Assembly: GCF_040833975.1 (NCBI RefSeq)
Contig: NZ_CP162131.1
Span: 45,001 to 109,000 of the forward strand
Origin: Leptospira sp. WS92.C1
Lineage (GTDB): Bacteria; Spirochaetota; Leptospiria; Leptospirales; Leptospiraceae
Reading direction: 5' to 3'
Length of the DNA: 64,000 nt
The first letter of the stretch is position 1; the number at the start of each line of letters is the position of its first letter. Shown in pieces: positions 47,939 through 57,677 of the stretch. Position numbers and translations under genes: made by a program. The notes below the pieces were generated by a model. It did no database searches. It was not told the DNA's origin and saw only the letters and a list, made by a program, of their open reading frames with translations.

Positions 47939-48323
47939 GACTCTTGGTTTCATGGAAGAAAAGGCGGATAAGAGCGGAAAGAAGTTTTTCAACTTAGAAA
48001 TAAACCTTCCGTTTTCTCCAAAGATGGAATTCTACGTTGTAGAGAATTCGAAAAAGAACGCACCGGAAGCCAAGGACTCCGCGCCTGATTTCTTAGTTTA
48101 CTACGCGAAGAATCAAGCGGGAGCCGCATGGAAAAAGATTTCTAAGAGTGGATCTAAAGAATACCTTTCTTGCGAGATTGTGGCCCCCTTGAGTCCACAA
48201 GGCAAGCTGAATTTTACCCTTTTTCCAGACAGCGAAACGCAAGGACGATACAACGTTTCGTATTCGGAACGATCCGAGAAAAAACCTTCAGAAGAGAATC
48301 TTCCCGACGGAGTTCCGTTCTGA
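47931..48323 (+). CDS. DUF736-/single-strand-binding-like protein
   Basis: 130 residues, beta-rich with [37 protein letters not shown], resembling DUF736 and short OB-fold proteins; N terminus [16 protein letters not shown]. The last ~15 residues are acidic/polar ([11 protein letters not shown]), a common tail of ssDNA-binding proteins. In an element with a rolling-circle Rep, an ssDNA-binding function fits (inference). Followed by a strong terminator. Confidence 0.55.
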   Translation: MSKTLGFMEEKADKSGKKFFNLEINLPFSPKMEFYVVENSKKNAPEAKDSAPDFLVYYAKNQAGAAWKKISKSGSKEYLSCEIVAPLSPQGKLNFTLFPDSETQGRYNVSYSERSEKKPSEENLPDGVPF

Positions 48324-48384
48324 AGACAAACGGCTTTATTTGTATGGCGGGGACGCTAAGGGAATAAAGTCCATCACAGGCAGG

Positions 48385-48416
48385 CCGGGGGACGAGAACG
48401 TCCTCCGGTTTTTTTT
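48385..48416 (+). terminator. Strong rho-independent terminator of the early operon
   Basis: CCGGGGGACG / CGTCCTCCGG (one G-U) with a 4-base loop, then eight T. Ends the early gene run before the Rep gene. Confidence 0.9.
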
Positions 48417-48418
48417 AT

Positions 48419-48461
48419 GCCCGGATTTTCCGGGGCGGAGGGGGGAGAGTAACACCCCCCC
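48419..48461. other. Two more hairpins in the pre-Rep intergenic region
   Basis: GCCCGGA-TTT-TCCGGGGC (48419-48436), then GGGGGG (48440-48445) against seven C (48455-48461). With the terminator this gives three stems in ~80 bases directly before rep. In single-stranded DNA phages such clusters hold the replication origin or packaging signal. Confidence 0.5.
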
Positions 48462-48526
48462 GCTAACTCCAAAATATTTTAACTAAATCAAATCAAATCA
48501 AACAGATTGAGGAATCAAATCGAATC

Positions 48527-49660
48527 ATGGATTTCATACCCGACTATCTTAAACAACCCTTCATTGACTGGCTTTCTTTTACGGTGGAATATACGGATGA
48601 GGCTTGGTCCTGGTTAGAAAGCGTATTTGGAAGCATCGAGATTGAAGAAAAGGGATACAATACGGGTCATACGCATACTTTCCGGACTCGTGGAGACGTT
48701 TTCGGCGCTTTCTCGCCGAACCGTAAGAGTCAGAAAATTTACGTTTCGCTTTCTGCGAAGGCTCTTTTCAATTTTGGATCCAAAACAGAGAACCTTTCCG
48801 AACTGATTCAAGGGGCGATCAAACATAAAGGGCGGTTTACTCGAATCGATTTGGCTCAAGACGATTTTGACGGACGCCTCGACCTGCCTTTGATTCTTGA
48901 GAAACTGGATCGGAAGGAAGTTTTGACAAGGTTCCGTGGATTCAGCGAGTTCGAAGCGGTCGGCGACAAGATAAAAACCGGTTCTCTATTTACGGATCCG
49001 AAACTCGGGAAATTAGGCTATACGATTTATATCGGCGCAATGCGAAAAAGCAGTGTCTTCGTACGGATCTACGACAAGAAACTTCAAGTCGGTCCCGAGT
49101 GTGCTTATCCAATTTGGAATCGATTAGAATTCCAGCTCACGGGGGACGCTTCTGATCAGTATTGCAATCCGACCTGGAACGTCGATCCAGAGACAGGAGA
49201 AATTTTAGAACGAACGGTAAAGATCAAAGATCCCAGACGTGCAACTTTTGAAAATCGATCGTTTGCAAGAACCGCGTTCTACTATCTAAAATTTTTAGAA
49301 CCGACTTATACTCAGAGAGTAAACGACCTCGGTCATTACTATTTAAGACTCAGGAGAAAAGAACACTGGGGAGTTTGCAAGTGGTGGATCGAATTTCTTA
49401 AAGAAAGCCAAGGTGAAAAGATCGGATTGCCGAAATACGAAACTGGACTTGAAGACATTGACCATTGGTTAAAAAATCAAGTTTCGGGCGCGGTCTTTTT
49501 AATGTCCGATCTTCATGGAGACGAATACTTTCAGGATTTGAAACTCGAAGGAAAAGAAAAATTCGAGAGAAACAAAAAATACCAAAGACTGAAAGAAGAT
49601 TTCGCAGAGAAAAAATCGAAAAAAATAATCAAAGAGGTTATCGACGAAATTCCTTTCTAA
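48527..49660 (+). CDS. Replication initiation protein (Rep_trans/RstA family)
   Basis: 377 residues. Family signatures of rolling-circle initiators of the Rep_trans type (PF02486; CTX-phage RstA, plasmid RepC): [28 protein letters not shown] (residues 103-116) and [11 protein letters not shown] (residues 178-188). It nicks one strand at the origin to start rolling-circle replication. The GAGGAATCAAATC box lies rather far before the ATG. The C-terminal ~45 residues are Lys-rich. Iterons begin 6 bases after its stop. Confidence 0.8.
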   Translation: MDFIPDYLKQPFIDWLSFTVEYTDEAWSWLESVFGSIEIEEKGYNTGHTHTFRTRGDVFGAFSPNRKSQKIYVSLSAKALFNFGSKTENLSELIQGAIKHKGRFTRIDLAQDDFDGRLDLPLILEKLDRKEVLTRFRGFSEFEAVGDKIKTGSLFTDPKLGKLGYTIYIGAMRKSSVFVRIYDKKLQVGPECAYPIWNRLEFQLTGDASDQYCNPTWNVDPETGEILERTVKIKDPRRATFENRSFARTAFYYLKFLEPTYTQRVNDLGHYYLRLRRKEHWGVCKWWIEFLKESQGEKIGLPKYETGLEDIDHWLKNQVSGAVFLMSDLHGDEYFQDLKLEGKEKFERNKKYQRLKEDFAEKKSKKIIKEVIDEIPF

Positions 49661-49665
49661 CAAAA

Positions 49666-49741
49666 GGGACTCATTCGGGACCTGTTCGGGACTTATCACT
49701 TCAAAAAAGGGACTTGTATGGGACTTATTCGAGTCCTGTCG
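49666..49741. repeat. 11-bp iterons, left block
   Basis: Direct units at 49666 (GGGACTCATTC), 49677 (GGGACCTGTTC), 49688 (GGGACTTATCA), 49709 (GGGACTTGTAT), 49720 (GGGACTTATTC) and 49731 (GAGTCCTGTCG). An 11-bp step places each unit on the same face of the helix. Typical of binding sites for Rep or a regulator. Confidence 0.7.
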
Positions 49742-49818
49742 GTCCCTTGAAATCGATCTAAATCAAAAAATCTTTTCTGGAACTGTACTTTTCTTTCATT
49801 CTGTGCTTTCATATTCGC

Positions 49819-50382
49819 ATGAATTCACTTTCAGAATTACTTTCGAAGACTCCACAAGCAAATCACGCCTCCGTTAAAAATCTTTTACGGTATATCGAAA
49901 AAAATCCGAATCAATTCCAAAACTTAAAACCGGCCCTCAGTTCGTTAGAAAGTTTTGTCGATACGGTTTCCGACATTTTCCGTCTTGCGTATCTCTATCC
50001 GAATGACTTAGGTGAGTTTAAAAACAAAAGTATTTTTGAACTTTATAACTTTGTTCGCTCCCTTCCGTATATCGCCGATCCGGTTGGACTGGAAACAGTG
50101 AGCCGATTTCTTTATACAAGGGAAAATGATTTTCCGATTCGAGACTGTGACGACAAAACAATTCCGATTCTCGCTTGGGCAATTTACAACCGGACTCCTT
50201 GTCGTGCCGTTGTTTGTGGAAAAGGAGAGAAGCCGCATCACATTTATCCTGAGATTCAGATTTCAGGACGTTGGAGTTCTGCGGATGCTACCTATTCGGA
50301 TCGTTGCAGTTTTGGAAAAAAACTCTACGGAGAAAACTACCGAAAAGAATTCTATCTCTCTGATTTCATAAAAAAATTCTAA
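49819..50382 (+). CDS. Transglutaminase-like cysteine peptidase/hydrolase-fold protein
   Basis: 187 residues. Cys 110 in FPIRDCDDKT, His 141 in KPHHIYPEI and Asp 156 in SSADATYS form the Cys-His-Asp triad order of the transglutaminase-like superfamily; the spacing fits. N-terminal ~90 residues are helical. Such proteins may cross-link, cleave peptide bonds or act in capsid maturation; here it is flanked by iterons on both sides. Its role is unknown. Confidence 0.6.
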   Translation: MNSLSELLSKTPQANHASVKNLLRYIEKNPNQFQNLKPALSSLESFVDTVSDIFRLAYLYPNDLGEFKNKSIFELYNFVRSLPYIADPVGLETVSRFLYTRENDFPIRDCDDKTIPILAWAIYNRTPCRAVVCGKGEKPHHIYPEIQISGRWSSADATYSDRCSFGKKLYGENYRKEFYLSDFIKKF

Positions 50383-50386
50383 AAAC

Positions 50387-50419
50387 AGGACTTGTGTGGG
50401 ACTTGTCTGAGACTTATAT
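50387..50419. repeat. 11-bp iterons, right block
   Basis: Units AGGACTTGTGT, GGGACTTGTCT, GAGACTTATAT at 50387, 50398 and 50409. Same phase and sequence as the left block; the IS insertion lies 11 bases beyond. Confidence 0.7.
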
Positions 50420-50430
50420 GATACATTATT

Positions 50431-51577
<1,147 letters not shown>

Positions 51578-51634
51578 CATTATTAAATTACCCTCTTGTA
51601 CTTTATTTGAAGTCTGTTATTCTATTTTCACAAT

Positions 51635-52699
51635 ATGAGTAATCGACTGACATTAGAAGGGGATGAAAACGAAACGTTACCGGAAGATTTACAAATCCTC
51701 CGAGCCTACGGAAAATTTATTCCTACTCAAGAACTTCAAGGGGACGAACTCCTCGGAGATTTTGTTTTAGAAGGATTCGAATATTTTTCCCCTTCCGAGT
51801 CTCAACTTTCAGGTGAGGATTCTCCGAATCTAATCCACTTAGGAAATTACATTCATGACGATGCCTATTCCATTGCTTTATCCGGCAATGAGCTTGCGGG
51901 ATTCAACATCGGTGGTCTTTTTAAAGGCGGCTTCAAGTTACCGAGTTTCGGTGGTTTCAAACTTCCAAAGATACCGAATATTCGAATCAAAGCTCCGAAC
52001 ATCGGAAAGGCGTTCAAGGGAGTAACGAAAGGAATTTCCAGTGCGACAAAGCAAGTTGCAAAAGCTGGAAAGAATATCGTGAAAGCTCATGGTAAAATGT
52101 TAAAAGATGCCGGGAAGGCAGTCGGACAACTTGCTCAAGGCGGAATGGAAGTTCTTCAGGCAATGGGACAGGGCGGCGGAGAAGCTCCCATGCAAGAAGA
52201 GGAACAAGCCCCTGAAGAAGAACCGATCCAAGAAGAAGTTTATCAGGAAGAATCATTCATCGAGGAAGAACCTGTCTATGAAGAATCTGAAGAAGTTTTT
52301 GAAGAAGCAGGTGGAGAACTTGGTTTTTTTCCACAAATGGCGGCGGTTCAAAGTGGTGTCCAAGGAATTACTTCCATCGTTGGCGCACTCGACGCAAGAA
52401 ATGAACGAAAAGCAAAACTAAAAAGTGACGCAAAAATCGCTCAAATAAACGCACTATCAAATATTTTTAAACCTCAACAAGCTGCACAACCAGTAAGAAG
52501 AGCTGTATCGCCTAATCCGAGTTTTTCAAAACCCGCAGTATCAAAAACCTCTGAGGGCAAACTCAGTGTTTCTTATCGATCGAATGACGCCGGGGGAAAT
52601 ACTCCCGAAACAAAACCAACAGATAACAAAATGCTTATGTATGGCGGCATAGCCGTCGCAATCGCAGTAGTTCTATTTATCGCATTTAAAGGAAAGTAA
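51635..52699 (+). CDS. Large structural protein with C-terminal anchor
   Basis: 354 residues. N-terminal ~95 residues acidic; then GGLFKGGFKLPSFGGFKLPK and an amphipathic Lys/Ala/Gly stretch (GKAFKGVTKGISSATKQ) that could associate with membrane; a long Glu-rich, low-complexity segment (residues ~180-230); and a C-terminal anchor MLMYGGIAVAIAVVLFIAF followed by KGK. First gene of the module after the IS. No family recognised. Layout suits a membrane-embedded virion protein (inference). Confidence 0.6.
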   Translation: MSNRLTLEGDENETLPEDLQILRAYGKFIPTQELQGDELLGDFVLEGFEYFSPSESQLSGEDSPNLIHLGNYIHDDAYSIALSGNELAGFNIGGLFKGGFKLPSFGGFKLPKIPNIRIKAPNIGKAFKGVTKGISSATKQVAKAGKNIVKAHGKMLKDAGKAVGQLAQGGMEVLQAMGQGGGEAPMQEEEQAPEEEPIQEEVYQEESFIEEEPVYEESEEVFEEAGGELGFFPQMAAVQSGVQGITSIVGALDARNERKAKLKSDAKIAQINALSNIFKPQQAAQPVRRAVSPNPSFSKPAVSKTSEGKLSVSYRSNDAGGNTPETKPTDNKMLMYGGIAVAIAVVLFIAFKGK

Positions 52700-52700
52700 C

Positions 52701-52886
52701 ATGGCATTAAGGAAACCTAAAAAACTTAAATATCCAAAGAAACCAAAACGGAGCGCAAGCCCTGAATCCAAAAAGAAGTATTTGGAGCGGATCACAGACA
52801 TTGACAAAAAAAACAAGACGCGTGAATCCGAATTCGAAAGACGCAAAAAAACCGACGCTGAACTGAATCGGAAGATTTACGGGTAA
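52701..52886 (+). CDS. Lys-rich basic small protein
   Basis: 61 residues, about a third Lys/Arg (KPKKLKYPKKPKRSAS). It starts 1 base after the previous stop. A DNA-condensing or genome-binding virion protein is a reasonable guess; unproven. Confidence 0.6.
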   Translation: MALRKPKKLKYPKKPKRSASPESKKKYLERITDIDKKNKTRESEFERRKKTDAELNRKIYG

Positions 52887-52892
52887 AAAAAG

Positions 52893-53474
52893 ATGCTCAA
52901 GACAATATTAAAAAACTTTAATCACAAAACCTGGATCGGTATCGCAATCGGTGCCGCCACTTTTTCGGCGTCGAATCTTGCTCAAAACTTTGTCCCGGAA
53001 TCTTTGGATACAAAGAAAAAACTGAGACCGATCGCGGTCCCGATCATGATCGCGCTCCTTTCGGCTCTCGTCGTAAAGAAAAACGAATACAAGCCTTACG
53101 CGTTCATGGGTGCCTTTTTGATGCTCATCCTCGGAGTTTTGAAACTTCTCGATGAGGAAAAGTCTACTGACAAGAAAATCGCAAACAAAGTGTTCGGGGT
53201 TTCTCTTTCTGGAGACAGAGAAGAGATTCAATTCGATTCCGTTGAGGATCTACGAAACTTCGCAAATGCAATCAGCGTAAACGGAGAAGAATACGAGGAG
53301 GTCCGTTTGATTCAAACAGACGAACGAACGCCTGCATCATCTTCCGGACTCTATGGAGACACCGAAAACGAAGGCCGTGTGACTAGTACGGAGGAAGGTC
53401 TTGCAGGTGATGAGGATTCCGATCTTTTCGGGGACGAAGAGAGAGAGCTGAGTCTCTCCGGCGGAATGGTATAA
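52893..53474 (+). CDS. Membrane protein with acidic tail
   Basis: 193 residues. Hydrophobic segments WIGIAIGAATFSASNLA, PIAVPIMIALLSALVV and AFMGAFLMLILGVLKLL (residues ~13-80), then a soluble acidic part with SVEDLRNFANAISVNGEEYEEV. Probably sits in the phage membrane. Unknown family. Confidence 0.6.
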   Translation: MLKTILKNFNHKTWIGIAIGAATFSASNLAQNFVPESLDTKKKLRPIAVPIMIALLSALVVKKNEYKPYAFMGAFLMLILGVLKLLDEEKSTDKKIANKVFGVSLSGDREEIQFDSVEDLRNFANAISVNGEEYEEVRLIQTDERTPASSSGLYGDTENEGRVTSTEEGLAGDEDSDLFGDEERELSLSGGMV

Positions 53475-53509
53475 GGAATTTTTTTTAAATTTTTCAAGGT
53501 AAAAACAAA

Positions 53510-54163
53510 ATGAGAAGAACTCGCAATATAAAAACAAAAGACAAAACGGGAAAACAAGTAACCGTTCAAAAAGACTTTTATCAAAAGACCCTTGTATCGA
53601 CTGCGAACCTTAAGGGTTCCTCGATCAAGTTGTTTCAGTCAAGCAATACGCTTGTCTTGAATCACGCAAAAGGAGACAGTCCGCTTCCTACAAAAAGGGG
53701 AACTGTTATCGTTATGCACGCTCAACTCGTCGCGAACGACTACGGGATTCTTCAATTTGATTCCGCAAACGTGGACGTTTTGAACGCTCTTGAGGTTTTT
53801 CGAAATACTCACGAGCTGGAATTCAAAATCGGAAACGAGACCGTTCACGAAGATTTGGTTTCGACCCTTCTGGAACCGCTTCCGATCATCTTCAAGACTA
53901 CCGACGTCGGTTCTCCCTCCGGCTTCGCAATTCGTCCAGCAATCCAAGCCGTTCCAAGAAAAGCGGATTCAATTTGGATGAAACGCTCCGGTCAGCTCGT
54001 AATTCCTTTTGAGAGACCGATTCCAGTCCGTGACGAGGTTTTCTCTCTCGAAATTCGCCCGATGGAAAATGCACCTGCGATTTCTCCTTTGATCGAGAAC
54101 TACAAGATTCTCGTCAAAATCGGAACCGAAAACGAAATGTCTGGCAACAAAGTTTCCAGATAA
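53510..54163 (+). CDS. Candidate major capsid protein
   Basis: 217 residues, beta-rich without helices of note: HAQLVANDYGILQF, HELEFKIGNETVHEDLV, SGQLVIPFERPIPVRDEVFSLEIRP. The size, beta content, central place in the module and the hairpin immediately after it (typical for a highly made product) suggest the capsid subunit, perhaps a jelly-roll. This is inference; no homologue is recognised by eye. Confidence 0.5.
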   Translation: MRRTRNIKTKDKTGKQVTVQKDFYQKTLVSTANLKGSSIKLFQSSNTLVLNHAKGDSPLPTKRGTVIVMHAQLVANDYGILQFDSANVDVLNALEVFRNTHELEFKIGNETVHEDLVSTLLEPLPIIFKTTDVGSPSGFAIRPAIQAVPRKADSIWMKRSGQLVIPFERPIPVRDEVFSLEIRPMENAPAISPLIENYKILVKIGTENEMSGNKVSR

Positions 54164-54172
54164 CCCGAACAA

Positions 54173-54191
54173 GCCCGGAATGAATCCGGGC
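54173..54191 (+). terminator. Hairpin after the capsid candidate
   Basis: GCCCGGA / TCCGGGC with a 5-base loop, 10 bases after the stop at 54163 and 12 bases before the next ATG. A partial terminator or mRNA stabiliser. Confidence 0.65.
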
Positions 54192-54202
54192 ATTTAAATA
54201 CT

Positions 54203-54592
54203 ATGAAAGACAAAAAAGTCGCTCAATACATTTTCGCAAACGAATGCACCGATATCCCCTCGGGTGAAACCAAAAAATTCTCTATCAAGAATCCAACTCA
54301 GGTTCCAGTAGAGTGTTGGGGAATGCGTTTGAAGTTCAATCAAGCAATTTCAAAATCTCTTATTGAAATTAAGCTGACTGGACAAAAACGAGATGTCATG
54401 TATGGAGCGACTCAACTTGGACTTCTTGGGGATGCTCGCGATTTGGCCGACTCTTCCGAAACAATTCCAACAGATTACATCATCGCAGGAACCAACGAAA
54501 TCGAAATTGCGATTACCGCGAGATCGGCAATCTCCGCCGGGGACGTGGCAGTTTTATTCTATGCTGAGGATTTCAAGGGATCTAAGCAGTGA
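54203..54592 (+). CDS. Beta-rich minor capsid candidate
   Basis: 129 residues: KKFSIKNPTQVPVECWGMRLKF, KSLIEIKLTGQKRDV, GTNEIEIAITARSAISAGDVAVLFYAE. All strands, one domain. It overlaps the start of the next gene by 4 bases (ATGA-like coupling). Second capsid or vertex protein candidate. Confidence 0.5.
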   Translation: MKDKKVAQYIFANECTDIPSGETKKFSIKNPTQVPVECWGMRLKFNQAISKSLIEIKLTGQKRDVMYGATQLGLLGDARDLADSSETIPTDYIIAGTNEIEIAITARSAISAGDVAVLFYAEDFKGSKQ

Positions 54593-55281
54593 ATGAACGC
54601 TTCATTTCCAAAAAATCAATCTTTTCAGTCTCGAACATTTTAAATCCTTCTACGGATGATGTTCTTCTTGAAAAGGACGTTCAAAAATCTGCATATTCTT
54701 TGCCGGGAAATATGAAATTCTCGGCTTTGTTCATTTCTCTTAAGCCAGACAGAAAACAGCACATCACGAAAGTTTTGGCGACTCTTTCCCAAAATTTTAG
54801 CTATGTTCGGAAATCATATCTTCCGATCCAAACTCTGAATTTTTTTGTAACGAACGATGATACGATTTTTAGTTTCGTGAAGGAATTTACTGATACGGAA
54901 CTAAATCAATCCCAGTTAAAATTGAATGGGGCCCTCATTCCAAATCAAGTCACTGCTCAAAATACAAAATTTGCGACTGATTCAACTTTAGATAAGATTC
55001 CTCAAAATGTTGTAGAATTTACAACGTATGCACCCGAATACAATTTCCTTTTTTCACCTCGGTATAATGAATCGAGAACGATCTTCTCAGGACTCCGTAA
55101 ATTTTATCAATGTAGTTTTACGGAACACCTGGATTCGGATATTACCATAAAAATTCCAGAGCAATCAAAGTATTTAGTCATTCTTCCTTATGCTTCCAGT
55201 CCGACGCCGGTCAGTGTCTCACAAACTGCGTCTAAGATTTCGGTTTCATCGATCGTGTCTCTTAACATTCAGGAAAGTTAA
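54589..55281 (+). CDS. Beta-rich protein, capsid or spike base candidate
   Basis: 230 residues: GNMKFSALFISLKPDRKQHITKVLATLSQN, NFFVTNDDTIFSFVKEF, VEFTTYAPEYNFLF and a Ser-rich C terminus. Third beta-rich protein in a row, no family recognised. The ATG overlaps the stop of the previous gene; the next gene starts 1 base after its stop. Confidence 0.5.
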   Translation: MNERFISKKSIFSVSNILNPSTDDVLLEKDVQKSAYSLPGNMKFSALFISLKPDRKQHITKVLATLSQNFSYVRKSYLPIQTLNFFVTNDDTIFSFVKEFTDTELNQSQLKLNGALIPNQVTAQNTKFATDSTLDKIPQNVVEFTTYAPEYNFLFSPRYNESRTIFSGLRKFYQCSFTEHLDSDITIKIPEQSKYLVILPYASSPTPVSVSQTASKISVSSIVSLNIQES

Positions 55282-55282
55282 A

Positions 55283-56605
55283 ATGTCCTGGATTCAAATT
55301 GAACCAAATAAATTCGAAAACGGTTCCGGTTGGAATTTAGAACTTGATCCTCAATTCGGTTGGATCATGTATCATGAAGAAATCGAAGATGAATTCTCTG
55401 ATTCCTTTATCGTATTAGCTGATCTCTTTGGAAATCCCGGGCAAAGTGTAATTACGGTCGATCCTTTAACCGGAAAGATACCTACAACGCTGATTCCGTC
55501 TCTGGCGATCAGCGAAGTATTCGTAACTTCAAATCAGACCCAAATGTTGGCTTTAAATTGCCAGCGTGGCGACCTTGCAATTCGAACTGATATCCCCGGT
55601 CCCGCAATGTTTATTCTCGCGTTGGATGACGCGACTTCTCTGGGTAGTTGGATCCAAATAACCGTTTCATACCCTGATTGGATTAACATTCAGAATAAGC
55701 CTACACAATTCCCACCTACAGATCACGATCATAATTTAATCCATTATACGAAATCAGAAACTGACTTAGCTTTATCAGGTAAGAGAAACGCAGGAAATAT
55801 TCCTGCGTCTGAAATTTCCGAGGATTCTACTCGAAGATTTGTAAGCGATTCTGAAAAAGCACAGTGGAACGATGCTGTAACTGTAACTCCTGAATGGAAT
55901 GACGTTCAGAATAAGCCGACTGAATTCAATCCGGTTTCTCATAACCACAACGATCTTTATTATACTCAGGCTCAAGTAGACGCACTCATTGCCGCTATTC
56001 CGACCGGAAGTTCTTCCGGTGGTTTCGATGTTGGCGATATCAAGACGTCCGCTCGGAATACTCCCGCGACCGGTTGGCTCCTTTTAAATGGGCAGACAAT
56101 TGGTAACACAGGTTCCGGCGCGAGTAACGTTGGAACAGGTTTTCAGAATCTTTATGTTCTTCTTTGGAGCGATTGGTCAAATACAGTTCTTCCAATTCAA
56201 GACTTCTCCGGTTCTGCGACGTCCAGAGGTGCCTCAGCTCTTGCCGATTGGAACGCTGGCAAAAGACTTCCACTTCCGAATCTTGCCGGCCGCGTTTCTA
56301 TGGGAGCAGGAACTGGTTCGGGGTTAACTGCAAGATCTTTAGGGCAAAGTATTGGTGAAGAGAATCACCTATTATCTCTTCCGGAAATCCCACCTCACAA
56401 TCACGGAGGAGGGATTCACAATCATCCGGTGAATACAGGGGGTTTTCTCGCAAATGGAGGTTCAACCAGTATCAAAGTCGGATATACTTCCGTAACCAAA
56501 ACGAATACCGACGCATCCGCCGCGATTATTAATACCGAAGGGGAAGGACTCGGTCATAACAACATTCAACCTTCTCTCGTATTAAATTATTTTATTAAAC
56601 ATTAG
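55283..56605 (+). CDS. Spike/receptor-binding protein with tail-collar domain
   Basis: 440 residues from ATG 55283 (AGGAAAG before it; upstream in-frame codons belong to the previous gene's region). Two repeats of the form PxWxxxQNKPTxFxPxxHxHNxxxYT (around residues 130-170 and 210-250), the pattern of phage fibres. Then a Tail_collar-type domain (GDIKTSARNTPATGWLLLNGQ ... LPLPNLAGRVSMGAG) and the His-rich HNHGGGIHNHP, ending GHNNIQPSLVLNYFIKH, the canonical end of that family. It likely binds the host surface. Confidence 0.85.
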   Translation: MSWIQIEPNKFENGSGWNLELDPQFGWIMYHEEIEDEFSDSFIVLADLFGNPGQSVITVDPLTGKIPTTLIPSLAISEVFVTSNQTQMLALNCQRGDLAIRTDIPGPAMFILALDDATSLGSWIQITVSYPDWINIQNKPTQFPPTDHDHNLIHYTKSETDLALSGKRNAGNIPASEISEDSTRRFVSDSEKAQWNDAVTVTPEWNDVQNKPTEFNPVSHNHNDLYYTQAQVDALIAAIPTGSSSGGFDVGDIKTSARNTPATGWLLLNGQTIGNTGSGASNVGTGFQNLYVLLWSDWSNTVLPIQDFSGSATSRGASALADWNAGKRLPLPNLAGRVSMGAGTGSGLTARSLGQSIGEENHLLSLPEIPPHNHGGGIHNHPVNTGGFLANGGSTSIKVGYTSVTKTNTDASAAIINTEGEGLGHNNIQPSLVLNYFIKH

Positions 56606-56615
56606 GAATTATATT

Positions 56616-57068
56616 ATGAATCTTTCTAAAAACTTCACACTCTCAGAATTAACAGTTACACAAACTGGACTTCCAAACGAACCGGATGAACGACAAATCG
56701 CAAATTTAAAACGTCTCTGTGAAACGATCCTTGAGCCGCTTCGAGAAGTGATTGAACGCCCGATTCAAATCAATTCCGGGTATCGTTCCCCATCCGTGAA
56801 TCGTAAAATCAATGGCTCGATTACGTCTCAACACATGGCGGGCGAAGCGGCCGATCTTTGTGTTTCCGGAATGAGTACGTTAGACATTGTAAAAATAATC
56901 GCAAAACTAAAGCTCCCGTTTCACCAATTGATAAACGAATTTTCACAAGGTGGGATTACTTGGGTTCACGTCTCTGTTGCTCCTCAAGGAATCAAACCTA
57001 AGAAAGAGATTTTGAACGCCTTCGGAGTTCCCGGAAACATGAAATACCAAAGGGTTTCGATAGGGTAG
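56616..57068 (+). CDS. M15-family peptidase (endolysin-type)
   Basis: 150 residues. Zinc ligands His 73 and Asp 80 in SQHMAGEAADL and His 118 in WVHVSV; also GYRSPSVNRKINGS as in D-Ala-D-Ala carboxypeptidase-like phage lysins. It cuts peptidoglycan peptides for host lysis or entry. No signal peptide. 10 bases after the spike gene. Confidence 0.88.
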   Translation: MNLSKNFTLSELTVTQTGLPNEPDERQIANLKRLCETILEPLREVIERPIQINSGYRSPSVNRKINGSITSQHMAGEAADLCVSGMSTLDIVKIIAKLKLPFHQLINEFSQGGITWVHVSVAPQGIKPKKEILNAFGVPGNMKYQRVSIG

Positions 57069-57077
57069 GTTATAATC

Positions 57078-57677
57078 GTGGAATCAGTATATTTAGAAAT
57101 TATAAAGTTCTTAAATGAGGGATCAATATTCAGAGTCCTTCTCGTTTTATTTTCTCTTTTTTCATTCTTACTCCTTGCGGGCGTAGGACTTCTTTGGTAT
57201 AAAAATCCGGCTGTAGTCAAAGAAGCTCTACACACGCTGTCACTTCGTAAACGCCCGGAAAAGGTCGTGGAAGAAATACAAGAATCTGTTGTTTCTTCTC
57301 CGGACCTGATCCGGGGTCTTTTTTCTTCCTCTGTGGATTTTAATTTCACCGAGAAAGGGGCGCATTTGCATTTCCCCGCTTATATGAGAACTCGTTTAGA
57401 AGACGGCCTGAAAGAACTCTTGGAGACTATCGTTTCATCGGTTCGTAAAATTTCCATTGAGAACCGTTCTATTGAATTCGATTTTACAAATACGCTTCTT
57501 GTAAACCCGTATTCTGCAAATTGCATTTTCGAAATCATAGAAGACGTTCAAACAAACAATGGGATATATCTTGTCCTTTCTTTCAAAGGCAAGCATTTGA
57601 AAGAATTCGAAATCAACGTTCGAAAACTTTTGTCTCGTTCTGATTCAAAATCTGTCAATGTGAGGAAAAGACGATGA
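57078..57677 (+). CDS. Single-helix membrane protein (N-in type)
   Basis: 199 residues, GTG start at 57078. N-terminal membrane segment VLLVLFSLFSFLLLAGVGLLWY then a ~165-residue soluble domain with beta-rich SIEFDFTNTLLVNPYSANCIFEII. No family recognised. Overlaps the next gene by 4 bases (ATGA). Confidence 0.6.
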   Translation: MESVYLEIIKFLNEGSIFRVLLVLFSLFSFLLLAGVGLLWYKNPAVVKEALHTLSLRKRPEKVVEEIQESVVSSPDLIRGLFSSSVDFNFTEKGAHLHFPAYMRTRLEDGLKELLETIVSSVRKISIENRSIEFDFTNTLLVNPYSANCIFEIIEDVQTNNGIYLVLSFKGKHLKEFEINVRKLLSRSDSKSVNVRKRR

